From the NCBI GenBank assembly GCA_031308135.1, contig JAHLJT010004567.1, forward strand, positions 129,031,356-129,095,355: a stretch of 64,000 nt of DNA, written 5' to 3'. The first letter of the stretch is position 1. Each line of letters starts with the position of its first letter. The notes below the pieces were generated by a model. That model was not told the DNA's origin, searched no databases, and was given only the letters and a program-made list of their open reading frames with translations. This document shows positions 35,451 through 46,098 of this stretch, piece after piece. Both the position numbers and the translations under genes were made by a program. The stretch is from Acheta domesticus. Taxonomy: Eukaryota; Arthropoda; Insecta; Orthoptera; Gryllidae.

Positions 35451-36197
35451 AGTTGTTGTTTTTTACCTGATGCTGAGTACATATTAATCGCTGTCATCAC
35501 GCGAGCTTTTCCAAAATTCCCTCCTCTTGCGAGGAGGAATAAAATTGGTTTTTGTAAATGTTTATATGAAGATATTTAGTTTTATGCTGGTATCTTGTGT
35601 TTCAAGCAATGTGACGAAATGAGTTTTGCAAGCGATACGGTAGCTAAAATATTAATAGTGTATCAATTGCAATATAATTATGATAATTGAGAAAGGAATA
35701 TCTCATTTTTACATGTTTAACAAAGTTCCCTAGTAGCTATTACGAACTCGTTAAAAATACCATTTTGTGTTTGTGCCTTTGTGATAAATGCTAACAGAAT
35801 GCATTCCCTTCTTGTTTATTACAATTGATAATTCAATTTCTTTTATGCTATTCTTAAAATATTTAACGTAAGTCTTCGGTGCGACATATCATAATGTATT
35901 CCGTGTAATCCAAGATATAATAAAGTAGAATTTGAAGAGGTTATGTGAAAAGAATCATCACTTTTAATTATTTTTAAATTAATTTTCCATTTTTAAATAA
36001 ACTTAAAATTTTTTGATACAACGTATCTTTGCTGTGGGGTAGACGGAGACTAAATGGCCGGAAACTAAATGGCCAAGCCCAATTTTCACGAAGGAAATCA
36101 GGAATTTTAATTAAGTACGTTATATCCAATGATTAATTGACGTCTTTCAGGAGGTGATCCAATGCACAAATCACCTGTCCTTTAGTCGCAATATAGG
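35451..36197. other. AT-rich spacer
   Basis: Apart from the short hairpin near 35520-35542 and a doubled ACTAAATGGCC word at 36050-36075, I see nothing recognisable. Confidence 0.4.
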
Positions 36198-36457
36198 AAA
36201 AAACAAGGAGGTGCGAAATAGGGATCTCAAAATTTCCGGGGTGAACTTTACATTTTGAACTAATGATAAAATTTTAAAATAAGATAACAATGAGTTTGAA
36301 AAATAATGATAATATCATGTATTGTTCAAATATCACATGTCGTAATATTGTATTTTCCAGAACTTGAACTGCTTGAGAACGAATATGTTCAGAGAATATG
36401 GTTTCGATTACGTCTTAAACGTTACTCTCATAGAAATGGAGAAATATTCAGAAAAAA
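36198..36457 (+). repeat. 260-bp inverted repeat, left arm
   Basis: Nearly identical to the reverse complement of 37455-37714 over its whole 260-bp length; I count only a handful of differences (for example GAACTGCTTG against GAACAGCTTG). The arms enclose 997 bp holding family C/AATC-SINE text, copy A9 and module T5. Confidence 0.9.
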
Positions 36458-36484
36458 CCGCTGTTTCCATGGGAAACATACTTA

Positions 36485-36795
36485 AACATTGCTAATGAGA
36501 TGCAGCCATCACGGGCACCTCAAGTGTGATGCCAAAGTCACGTGACACATTCCAGAGAATAACAGCAAATAGCGAGCAACTCTCGCGGCATCCTGGGTCT
36601 CACCACATGTCATAGGCTAGCCGATTGCGACGCCGCGCTGTTGCTGGGAAATATCTGGTTGAGGAAAACACCGCTAGCCGACAGGTAGTTCGGTTCCGGG
36701 TCTCACCATCCAGCGGTGAAAGATGAACCTCCCATGAAAAAACGCCCTACACTTACAGGACTAATTGCTTAAGCCTTTAACGTGCTCGTAAGCAA
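36485..36795 (+). repeat. family C repeat joined to AATC-tailed SINE
   Basis: The first half matches the reverse complement of 24105-24245. The second half (about 36660-36795) matches the insertion at 43344-43462: GAAAAAACGCCC, ACACTTACAGGACTAAT, AACGTGCTCGTAA, ending AATTAATCAATTTAT. Confidence 0.7.
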
Positions 36796-36809
36796 TAATT
36801 AATCAATTT

Positions 36810-37325
36810 ATATCAATGAATCACCGAAAAAAATGTTTGTTTGACATAATTTTCCGAAAAAATAATTATGTTTTCGAAAAATTGAGCATAACCTTACTGA
36901 AAGACCAGTTTTTATTAACACATTTCATTAACAAAAAGTGTACCTTCATAATTATAGTTGTAGGAAGATGCCGAAAAAACTTTGAATTTTTTCAATCTTC
37001 GAAAAAGCAGAGTTTTTAACCAACATGAGACCATTCCCTTAAATGACCTTCAGACTATTAAACAACAAAATTTAGGCAAAATTGTTGGCGCAATTTTTTG
37101 CAAATTTTGAAAAAATCGCAACGGCTTCAAGGAAACTATGCTCCAAAATTGAAATATCGGTATCAAATTCAAGGGGCCGCGAGATCATTAAGATCAATCT
37201 GGGAGTATCTGTTTTGGAGAAAATCGGCTGAACGGTTTAGTCGCTAGCGTTGTTCACAAGCAGACAGACGACGGACAGACAGAAAGACAAACTAAACGTA
37301 CGTATAGTATACGGGAAAGTAAAAA
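36810..37325 (-). repeat. family A-like repeat, copy A9
   Basis: A short family A member in minus orientation ending with GACAGACGACGGACAGAC, then ACGTACGTATAGTATACGGG and AAAGTAAAAA. It lacks most of the leader and resembles the region at 18600-19440. Confidence 0.65.
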
Positions 37326-37400
37326 ATTTGCGGGCACAACTCGAACCTCCATACTTTCGAACTATACATCGTCGTTAAACGATCTCAGCTCCTAAGATAC
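37326..37400 (-). repeat. tRNA-like module T5
   Basis: On the minus strand: GGAGCTGAGATCGTTTAACG near the start and GAGGTTCGAGTTGTGCCCGC at the end, a D-loop-like and a T-loop-like element in tRNA spacing. Weak. Confidence 0.4.
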
Positions 37401-37454
37401 TTACTGGCCGCTCCCTAATCTGCTGCTCTTAATGTATCTATAATCCGAAATAAC

Positions 37455-37714
37455 TTTTTTCTGAAAATTCTCCATTTTCTATGAGAGTAACGTTTAAGAC
37501 GTAATCGAAACCATATTCTCTGAACATATTCGTTCTCAAGCTGTTCAAGTTCTGGAAAATACAATATTACGACATGTGATATTTGAACAATACATGATAT
37601 TATCATTATTTTTCAAACTCATTGTTATCTTATTTTAAAATTTTATCATTAGTTCAAAATGTAAAGTTCACCCCGGAAATTTTGAGATCCCTATTTCGCA
37701 CCTCCTTGTTTTTT
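37455..37714 (-). repeat. 260-bp inverted repeat, right arm
   Basis: Mate of 36198-36457. Read on the minus strand it has a short open frame (YFPELEQLENEYVQRI...) that runs beyond the arm. I do not recognise it and do not call it a gene. Confidence 0.9.
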
Positions 37715-38096
37715 GCTTATTAACTGTGTAATATTCAATTTTTAATAACTTATGATCGCCAGAACGTAATTTGTTGAACTAAGGATTAGGGGCCCCGAAA
37801 TCTCTGAGTGCCTCGGGTACTTTCAAACCCAAAGACGGCCCTGGGTCTTTTATATTAGTTTCTTCAAACGTTAGTAGTTTTCCCATAAATATTCTTCGAA
37901 CCCGGATCTCTTCAATTCACAAGTTAGAGATTAATTTCTTAATGCAATCTGTTCTTCAAAATTGAATTTTGAAATAAATTTAATTTACAAGTTTATTTTA
38001 AAAACACGAATAGCGTTTGCAATTTATCGAGAGAATATTCTGGTGTCGCCAACATCCTAATGTGCAAAATAGTGTAGTGTCTTCAGGAAGAGTCTT

Positions 38097-38165
38097 GTAG
38101 TCCAGTTAGTGCGGTGTTTGCTCCGAGAGCCAGAGGGCTCGAGTTCAAGTCTTGGCCAAGTAATA
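38097..38165 (+). repeat. tRNA-like module T6
   Basis: A-box-like TAGTCCAGTTAGTGCG and B box GAGTTCAAGTC in tRNA spacing, within composite unit 1; equivalent to T8. Confidence 0.55.
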
Positions 38166-38832
38166 GCCTTTTTTTTTATGAAACGTTTCCACGTGTGGAG
38201 CACAATACTTCAAAATTAATTATTAACGTGAGATTCTTATTAAAATTTTTTCGATTTCAAAATTTTAAGTTATATATTTTTTTTCGAATCTCTCGGTCGT
38301 TGTTTGATTAAGAGTTTTAAAACAACGATGAAGTGTTAATAGTGTAAAATTTGTAATATATTATGTAACCATCACCAATAAAACGAAAACTAAGAGCTTT
38401 TTTATTTGAATGTACAGGTTTATTAACTGCGTGATGATAGGCGTTTTTTCTTCAAGTCGAACTTGCTGCAAATGAATTCATTTCTCAATTCTTTCCTGAA
38501 TATCGGATACAGTCGAAACTCGTCTGCTACATTTCTTCAACCTTATCACGCCTGCCAATCTCACCTTGGACAGAGGCGAAAGGCGATAAGGCCTGAGTGC
38601 AACTGTAGGAATGAAGCACTGCTGGCAATTACCATTACGCTGAACCGAAACACGTATAACTAGAATTACCTATTTCATAGGATTGCGTTGATTGCTCTGC
38701 ATTCTTATTGTTTCCCAGAGGTAGTTTATTAAATATTTTTAGATTCAGAAATAGGGAAAAGCAATGAATATGAAGACACATATTTGTATGATTCTTAAAT
38801 GCATTAGTTCGCGGAACCGCGTAGATCTGTGT

Positions 38833-38905
38833 TAGTAGCGCAATAGCTTAGGCTCGAGACTGGAGAATGGGGGATTGCGTGTTCAAATCCGGCAAAACCC
38901 TAGCA
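38833..38905 (+). repeat. tRNA-like module T7
   Basis: A-box-like TAGCGCAATAGCTTAGG and B box GTGTTCAAATCC; equivalent to T9 in composite unit 2. Confidence 0.55.
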
Positions 38906-39155
38906 GTTTTTTACGTGACGAAAAATGAAAATAAATTCCAAATAACCATGTCGAGAATATTGTAAACATTCTCTTCTTTTGCGAGAAGAAACAGTTTTAT
39001 CACATCACTACGTATTTTTTACGGAAGTTCGTTAACTGTTCGTTCACAAGATTAATCACTTACCCACATTTTTTTCATAGGCCTCTTTTGGTTTTATACC
39101 ATTACGTTCGTTTTCTTTCCGAACACATATTACATTGTTATTTCTTTGTGACTCT

Positions 39156-39944
39156 CTGCGTCTAAGAATTTTGTCAAGTTCTTTGGATGAAATATCATCT
39201 TTCCTTGAATCTTAAATTTTTGTATTAATAATACTATATAAAGAAAAATAAAAACAAAATATTTTCCAACGATATGCTTGGAACTCACTTATTTACAACT
39301 CGCTCTTACGGGATACGACGTCAGTCGTTCGTCTACCAACGTGCTTCTACAAAATTAGCATTTTGAAGAAGACTAACTCGGCCAAAAACCACCAACAGAT
39401 AAATAATGACTGGGCAATGTGTCCAAACGACAGGAAGGTACTACACATTTATTTTACTGTTTATTATGGAAAACGTTTCTCCTCCTATTGCAACTCCTAT
39501 TTGAGAAAACAAGTTTATGGAATACGTGGGTGTGCCAACAATATTTCTTAATCGGAAGTATTCGATAAATGAGCATTACCTTAACAAAAGGACCATGAAC
39601 CGTATGTGATCTTTCCTTTTTCTTTCTTGCCACACACACACACACACACACACACACGAACTTACATGCACAACTGTACCACACATGATGAAAGACCAGT
39701 CGGAGGCTTAGATCTTGTCACGACTGGGGGTGTTGCTATGGTAGGGGAGATACGTGTATACGGAATCTCTGCATGTCGAAGTGTAGGTAGGCGTTGGATC
39801 TTCGGCTGCGCAAGAGGCAGAACACCGCCACCTCTCGTGGATATATCATGTACCTCACTTATGGCACTAATTAATATTTTAGTTAACGCTCCTTAAAACA
39901 TTAATCAATCATTCAATTAATTGCAATTTGCTGTATTCGTTCAC
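39156..39944. other. spacer with (CA)n microsatellite
   Basis: A (CA)n run lies at 39630-39657. The frame over 39606-39896 starts in the microsatellite and has no recognisable domain. Nothing else seen. Confidence 0.5.
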
Positions 39945-41130
39945 AGAAATTGAAAAATTGTCATTTCTCTTAATTTGTCGCTACTGCTAACGCAGTGTGG
40001 AGAAAGTATCATAATCCGGCGGGGAAAAATGGACTTGTTGACAGAAAAACTTTTAATTGCCGTACCCTGGTAATGAAGAAGAGGATAAATCCAGAGCGTT
40101 GCTAAATCTAGAAAAAAATTATCTAACACATGTTGCCAGAATCCATGTTTTGTGAATACTTGATACCCAAATATTGATTGACGTCAAAACGCCTGTCTGC
40201 CCGTCTGTACACAACGCTTGTACCTAAACTGATCAGCTGACTTTATCCAAAATTGATATTTCCCATTCTAGCAGGATGTTCTGGCGGTCCCTTGAATTTG
40301 TAACCAATATTTCAATTTTGGTATGTACTGTATATGGAATCTGCAGCCTAACATCTGGAACATTTTAAAAGTTTTCAAAAAATGGCAACAAATTGTTGAT
40401 TAAATTTTGACTTCGGGTAGCGTAAAGATCGCTTAAGAGAATGATGCAAATCGCATTTTCGATAAAATTCTTGATTTTTCAAAAATTGGAGAAAATCAAT
40501 TTTTTCATTGTCTTACTACAAGTATAATTAGGAACATAAGTGATTTTCTTAGTGAAATCTGTTAAACAGATCTTAAAAGAAAGTCATGTTTAGTTTTTTG
40601 AAAATATTAATATTTTTTGAGTAATTTTGCATTTAACGGGCAATATAAATTTTAAATATTTGCTTTCTCAGAAATTGCGCGAAACGTTTTTTTATTCTTA
40701 TTTTTATGTACGAAAGAAATGAAAACCATAAGTGATAAAAACTTCTTAAAGTAAAGAAGTGTGTTTGTTAGTTCTAAGTTAAATGTATTACCTTCCTTCA
40801 ATATATTATTTCTTTTTATAAGGATATTATTTACATCATAGAATAACCACGGCCGACAACAATGAGATGATTTACGAGAATTATGAAATCATTATGATGA
40901 ACAGATTTCATTTTAAAAAAATCTTTATAATTGCAGTAGCATAGAGACAAAAAAATTGAATTTCTTCAATTTTTTAAATATCAGGCATTTCAACGAAAAT
41001 TCGACATGCATCATTTTCTTAAACGACTTTACTCTAGCCAAAGTCAAAACTTAATACAAAATTTCGTGCCATTTTTTTAAATTTTAAAAAATGTCTAATG
41101 AGCTTCATATAAAATACCCACAAAAATATC
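39945..41130 (+). repeat. family A repeat, copy A10
   Basis: Carries the leader (GAGGATAAATCCAGAG, ACACATGTTGCCAGAATCCA) and the CGCCTGTCTGCCCGTCTG word, then a diverged body that runs directly into composite unit 2. The joint structure family A then tRNA-like pair is the same order seen at 31475-32412. Confidence 0.65.
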
Positions 41131-41319
41131 TTCAATATTGAAGCTTGAGATTTATATTCTAATCCACTCCTTTCTACAATATTAGATTTTAAAATAAATT
41201 TAATTCACAATTAAGTTTCAATTTCGAGTAGTTTCTGAATTTTTTCAAGACAATTTTCTATTGTCAACGACATCCTAATATGCAAAATACTGCATTAGTG
41301 AAATCTTGAAGAGCCGTCT

Positions 41320-41392
41320 CCTAGCCGAAGTGGTAGAGCGTTTGCTTGTGGTAGAGCCAGAGGGCTGTAGTTCAAGTTCTGACTGGGGTACG
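41320..41392 (+). repeat. tRNA-like module T8
   Basis: The best A box in the window, TAGCCGAAGTGGTAGAGCG, with a B-box-like TAGTTCAAGTTC. The acceptor stem does not close, so it is not called a tRNA gene. Confidence 0.6.
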
Positions 41393-42077
41393 TTTTTTTC
41401 ATTCCCTGAAAATGTTTGTACGCATGGAGCACAAAAAATGCAAACTAGCTGTAGAAGCGAGATTTTTATGAAAACTTTTCGATTTTGAATAATTTAGGGT
41501 ATAATTTTCTACAGTCTCCCGTTCGTCGTCTCGTTAAGAGTTTTAAGAGGAGGATGAAGTGCTATTAGGGGGAAAATGTAATGTATTACTTGTCCATTAC
41601 CAATAATACGATAAAATAAGAGATATTTTTTATTAGATTATAAGGGGTAAACAGTTGGAGAATAAATTGAGTGACTGTAGGTGTTTTTTTTCTTGAAGTC
41701 GATACATATTACATAGATTTCTAGTTATTTCTTGCTGCAAGAGAATTCTGAAGTTTTGAGTGTCGAAACTCGTCAGGGAGTTTTAGTTCTTATCACCTCT
41801 CCTCATCTCACCTTGCCCGCAGGGCAGGTAAAGATAACGCCTCAGCTCAGCAAGTCTGAGAGCCAAGCGACTGCCAGCGAGAATTAAAATATAATGCTGA
41901 ACTGAAATATTTATAAGTAGACTGTATTATTCTGTAGAGTCACGTAAATTGAACTGCATTCTTATTGTCACATAGGAGTAATTTATTTAATATTTTAAAT
42001 TGCACAAATGCAAAAGTTCAATAAATTTTCAGATACAATTCGTCCTATAAATAAACCCATTAAATAAAAGAATTCGT

Positions 42078-42142
42078 CTTAGGCTAACGGCTTAGACGAG
42101 AGGCTTGTGAACGGAGGAACGCGCGATCGAATGTGGCACAAC
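42078..42142 (+). repeat. tRNA-like module T9
   Basis: TAGGCTAACGGCTTAGACG (A-box-like) and GCGATCGAATG (degraded B box), equivalent to T7. Confidence 0.45.
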
Positions 42143-42419
42143 CTCGCCAATTTTTTTTGGTTGCTGAGAAATCAAAAACAATTCCAAATAACAACGTCGA
42201 TAATCTTCTAAACATTCCCTTCTTTTGCGAGAAGAAACCATTTTATAATACTTGCAACACAAAACTTGGAAAGTTTTTTGTATTAACGTTAATCAACTAG
42301 TCGTTCACAAGATCATTCACTTCCCCTTATTTTCACTTTCATAGGCCTTTTTTGGGGATTATACCACTACGATCGTTTACTTTCCGAACCTAATATTACT
42401 TCCTTTGTTATTAATGATT

Positions 42420-43790
42420 TGTACTTTCCCTTATACGTACGTACACACGGAGTGATATACGTAGTATAGGGGAAAATATGTAATGCTGCTCGAAAAAATG
42501 GCGAGTTTTTGGCAGAAAAAAATTCATTCCCGGGCCGTGATAACGAAAAAGTGGATAAAACCAGTTGCTAAATTAAGTCGTTCGTCTGTCCGTCCGTCCG
42601 TCCGTCCGTCCGTCCGTCTGTCCGTCTGTGAACACTGCTAGCGCCTAAACCATACATACGATTTCTTCAAAAAATGGATTTTCCCTGCTCAATGTGATTC
42701 TAGTCGAAGCTTTGAGATTTTGAAAAAGATTCTGTAAAATTTGGGGGTACATTACATGAAGCCACCCGGACATTTACAAAACTTTATCAAAAACGGCTCC
42801 AAATTTTTTTCTTTAAATTTCTTATAAGAATAGAGTAAAGTACTCTTATTAAGGTGGCATAGGTCCCATTTTCAGGGATAACTCTGAATTTTCGAATATT
42901 GCACAAGTTTGAATTTTATTCGGCCTCTTCCTCCAAATACAAAATTTAAGATAGACATTTTTCATTCAAATAAAATTTGTTCTTCATAGCGAGTTCTTTC
43001 CTTAAGGTCATGTACACTTTTTTGAAAAATTTAATAGTTTTCGCGTAATATTGCGTGCAATATGTGCAATTTAAAAAAAAATAAAAAAACATGATTTTCT
43101 CAAAAAACGGCTCAAAATTTTTTCTTTAAACTTTTGGTAGGGATAGAGCTGAATGTACCCTATAAGATGACATAAACTCCATATCGCTTTATTTTATTGT
43201 TTTTTGAAAAATTGCAAAAATGTAATTTTTTGATTTGTCTCTCACGTCGTTAATATTTACATTAGTGGCGATTTGTTTATATCATTATATTTACAAGTTT
43301 AAGTGCTTTAAATAATGTCAAGTAAAGTTTCTCGAAAACAAAAATCCAGTGGGGAAAAAGACCATCGCCACCTCCTGAGAAAAACACGCACTACACTTAC
43401 GGGACTAATGACCAAGGTAGTTGACGCGCCCGGAAACACGAATCAATCAATCAATCAATCAATCGAAAACAAAACCGTTTTCTGTAAAAAGTAGCTTAAA
43501 ATTCCGCTTTTTCACAAACGTTCAAACGCTTTTCACAAACGCTCAAACGCTCATATATGGCTGCACTTTTTTTCTTGAAACGTTTGTAACGGATAGTGCT
43601 AATTACACTCTTTAATATGACGTAAAGTTTATTTTGAGTTATTTTTTTGTTTCTTCAAAAATTATATACATGTAATTTTTTTGAAAGATCTCTCACATCT
43701 TTAATATGCATATTACCAGCAATTTGTAAAGATTATTACATTTGTGAGTGTAAGTCCTTTAAATAACTTCAAATAAAGAATTACATAATA
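42420..43790 (+). repeat. family A repeat, copy A11, with SINE insertion
   Basis: Full-style copy opening with the terminal palindrome (about 42423-42476), the leader, then a (CGTC)n run (42580-42620) longer than in other copies. Module markers at 42783, 43095 and about 43549; the last spacing is enlarged by the 131-bp SINE event at 43344-43474. Confidence 0.8.
43344..43462 (+). mobile_element. AATC-tailed SINE-like insertion with 12-bp TSD
   Basis: A 119-bp insertion inside family A text, flanked by TCGAAAACAAAA at 43332-43343 and 43463-43474. It has ACACTTACGGGACTAATGAC, TTGACGCGCCCGG and an (AATC)n tail. Variable-length target duplications and a simple 3' tail fit a SINE, here 5' truncated. 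Related text is at 36660-36795. Confidence 0.75.
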
Positions 43791-43794
43791 GTTA

Positions 43795-44375
43795 TTAAGT
43801 ACTCTTTGTGAAGTACTAATTTCATCCAGAAAACTCCATCTTCCACTTTGTAGGTACACGCCGAAAGAATTCAATCTTTGATAATTTTCGAAAATTGAGA
43901 GATAACCATGGAAATAGATCTATGCCATTTTCATCAGTGTATTTCACTGTATTCTTAGAAGAATTATAAAGAAAAACTGTGGAGCCATTTTTGAGAAAAC
44001 GTGAAAATGTCCGGAAGTTTTTTAATGAAGCACCCCGAAATTTAAATAATTTTTTAAAACAATTGTAGGTCCTTGATTTTGGTCAGATCGATCAAGGAAT
44101 GTTCAATTTGGCAAAAATCATACGTAACCTACGAATGGTTTAGGTACTAGTGTTGTTCATTGACAGACAGACACGCGGACAGACGGTCGGACATTTTAAA
44201 AAACAACTATTTCTTTTATAAAAGAAGGCCCATGAACGTGCATTTCCGTTGAAATTTCAAAATCTCATTTCCATAGCTTTACACAACTTTCTATAGACAA
44301 GCATACAAGTAATATATCTTGTACTACGTATATCATTCCGTATATACTTATAACGTATACAAGAAAGTAAAAATA
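43795..44375 (-). repeat. family A repeat, copy A12, diverged
   Basis: Body words, then GACAGACAGACACGCGGAC and a degraded terminal palindrome (TACTACGTATATCATTCCG through GTATACAAGAAAGTAAAAAT). Together with A11 it makes a tail-to-tail pair. Confidence 0.6.
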
Positions 44376-44970
44376 AATTAATGCACTGTTCACTGACCAC
44401 AGAGTAGGTTACAGGCAAGGTTTCTGCTTTACACAAGACATCTTCATTCTTCAACCTTCGTGCGACGATAATTGCAAGTTCAAACTCACAATTGTGAAAT
44501 TGTTTCTGATAATTAGTTCTTTCTCGTTTTTACTAGTTTAGAATGCCTCGTAATATCAACATCTCCAAAAATGCGTTTTAAATTTGCCAGTCTCTTTGAA
44601 CACCAAATACTGCCAAATGTCTGTCCCTCAGGATGCAGTTGCAGTGTTATATTGTACTGATAATGTAATGTGATATAATATAATGTAATATACACAAATA
44701 TATCAGTATATACGCCAATATACACATTGGAAACTCAATGTTACATGATTGACGATTAATGAAAGTGATTGTAGTACTCTGTTCAAATAAATAGGGTCTG
44801 TGAAGACTTCTTGTAGATAAAATTTCGAAATGTTTTACTATTCGTGGCGCAATATTCAGCTATATTTAGCTTATTAAACCCAAAAATATCTAAACAATCA
44901 CTTTCAATTCAATCAAACTCTATAGTCTCATTGCCAATAATACTCACCAGACATTTTTTCAATAAATTAT
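44376..44970. other. AT-rich spacer
   Basis: Includes a run of TAATGTAATGTGATATAATA-type words at 44640-44700. No gene recognised. Confidence 0.4.
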
Positions 44971-45445
44971 AAGGTGCTTGAATAAGTTATCGCTGTTCTT
45001 TGTGTGAAAAATAAAGCTTTATTTTTATAGTATGTGGTATACAATATACCACTCAAAGTATAGCCCATCACTAGCTACTACTTTTGCCCGATTTTCTGAC
45101 AGCAGTAGAATTCCGTCTCGCAAAAACGATGTCTTTTGGGACTATCCAAGAATCAACCCGTTTTTTGGTATCTTCATACGAATGGAAGCGCTGCTGCGCT
45201 AGACCATGTGCCATTGAACGGAATAGGTGATAATCTGAAGAAGCGATGTCTGGTGAATACAGCGGGTGGGGCAGGGCTTCCCATTTAAATGTTTTCAAGA
45301 GGGTTTTCATTGGTTTTGCACCTTGTAGCCGAGAGTTGTCGTGTAACGAAGTCACCTTGTGGTATTTCTGCTCGTAAAGTGGTCGTTTTTTCTTTAGAGG
45401 TAAACCCACAACGTAACATGAATAAGTTACTCTTATCATTAACAT
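44971..45445 (-). pseudogene. mariner transposase remnant (DD34D)
   Basis: Minus-strand C-terminal half of a mariner transposase. It shows SLHDNSRLQGAKPMKTLL, then LPHPLYSPDIASSDYHLF, with 34 residues between the catalytic Asp residues, the mariner DD34D signature. The frame ends at 45071, but GILLLSENRAKVVASDG continues in a shifted frame, so there is a frameshift near 45085-45110. The terminus AAGGTGCTTGAATAAGTTAT at 44971 looks like a mariner inverted repeat next to a TA. The other end and the N-terminal half are missing. Inactive. Confidence 0.8.
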
Positions 45446-45529
45446 TAAAAAGTTACATCGAGCATGGCAAAAAGAGTGACAGAATTCTTATTTCAAACTC
45501 ACGAGGATCAAGAACTCCATAAAAACCTG

Positions 45530-45703
45530 GTCGTCATGCGTGGCTCAAGGCGCGAGGAGGTAATTTTCATTCGCCTTCGGATCGGGCACTGCCACTTCTT
45601 ACAAGGACATCTTATCGCGTTGTTACCCACTCCGCATTTCCAAGAAATGAACAGACATTACCGTATAGAATGCTCTCGTGCACTGCAAAAATTTAAGCGG
45701 TAA
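45530..45703 (+). pseudogene. LINE RNase-H-region remnant
   Basis: Encodes SRREEVIFIRLRIGHCHFLQ followed by a short, rearranged segment and IECSRALQKFKR. R-L-R-I-G-H plus a downstream E-C is the pattern of the C-terminal RNase H region of LINE ORF2 proteins. It is only about 58 codons and has no zinc knuckle, so it is a fragment. It lies just upstream of the mariner remnant's broken end, in opposite orientation. Confidence 0.55.
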
Positions 45704-45864
45704 TCGGAGAAGACATCGCGAGAGATGAGGGTGATTTTTAAAATGCCTTCTATGAACTGATTTTCTATTGTTCATGAAACATTCTCTTTATCAGTTATTT
45801 CATTTCATAATTAGTCAGAATTTACTATATTTTTACTCAATTTATAATAAATAAAAATTATTTT

Positions 45865-46098
45865 ACTGATTGACACGAGCTCCAATGACATGTTGAAGCG
45901 CCTTTAAACCCTAATCATAATCATCATATGATTTAAAATCAATCTAAATATTTGTCACATCTTTTCTGGCAATTTTACTAATAATGTTGCACTACGCAAT
46001 TGTTAAGGTGATTAAGCACAATTCACGTTTCGTTTATTCTAAGAAACTATGAAGTTGAATTTTGTGTAAATAATAAAGAAAATAGATCAATTGTTCGG
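45865..46098 (-). repeat. family B repeat, inverted copy 2
   Basis: Reverse complement of the repeat at 30590-30835, diverged by substitutions and small gaps. Confidence 0.65.

Larger units (their letters stand above)
37955..39155 (+). repeat. 1.2-kb composite unit, copy 1, with two tRNA-like modules
   Basis: Aligns in order with 41175-42420 over the full length: ACATCCTAATRTGCAAAATA, GAGCCAGAGGGCT, AAGAGTTTTAA, GTCGAAACTCGTC, CTGCATTCTTATTG, AATTCCAAATAAC, TTTTGCGAGAAGAAAC and TTTCATAGGCC. It contains tRNA-like modules T6 and T7 736 bp apart. After T7 comes the hairpin CTTCTTTTGCGAGAAG. No frame of note. Confidence 0.8.
41175..42420 (+). repeat. 1.2-kb composite unit, copy 2, with two tRNA-like modules
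   Basis: Second copy of 37955-39155. Contains modules T8 and T9 758 bp apart and the hairpin-like TTTTGCGAGAAGAAAC. It ends precisely at the terminal palindrome of family A copy A11. Confidence 0.8.

Noticed and set aside
37415..37606. 63-codon minus-strand frame (contains ELEQLENEYVQRI)
   Set aside because: It crosses the edge of the inverted-repeat arm and the matching frame in the other arm is altered; no family recognised.
39606..39896. 96-codon frame beginning with a His/Thr run
   Set aside because: Starts in the (CA)n microsatellite; no recognisable domain and no splice context.
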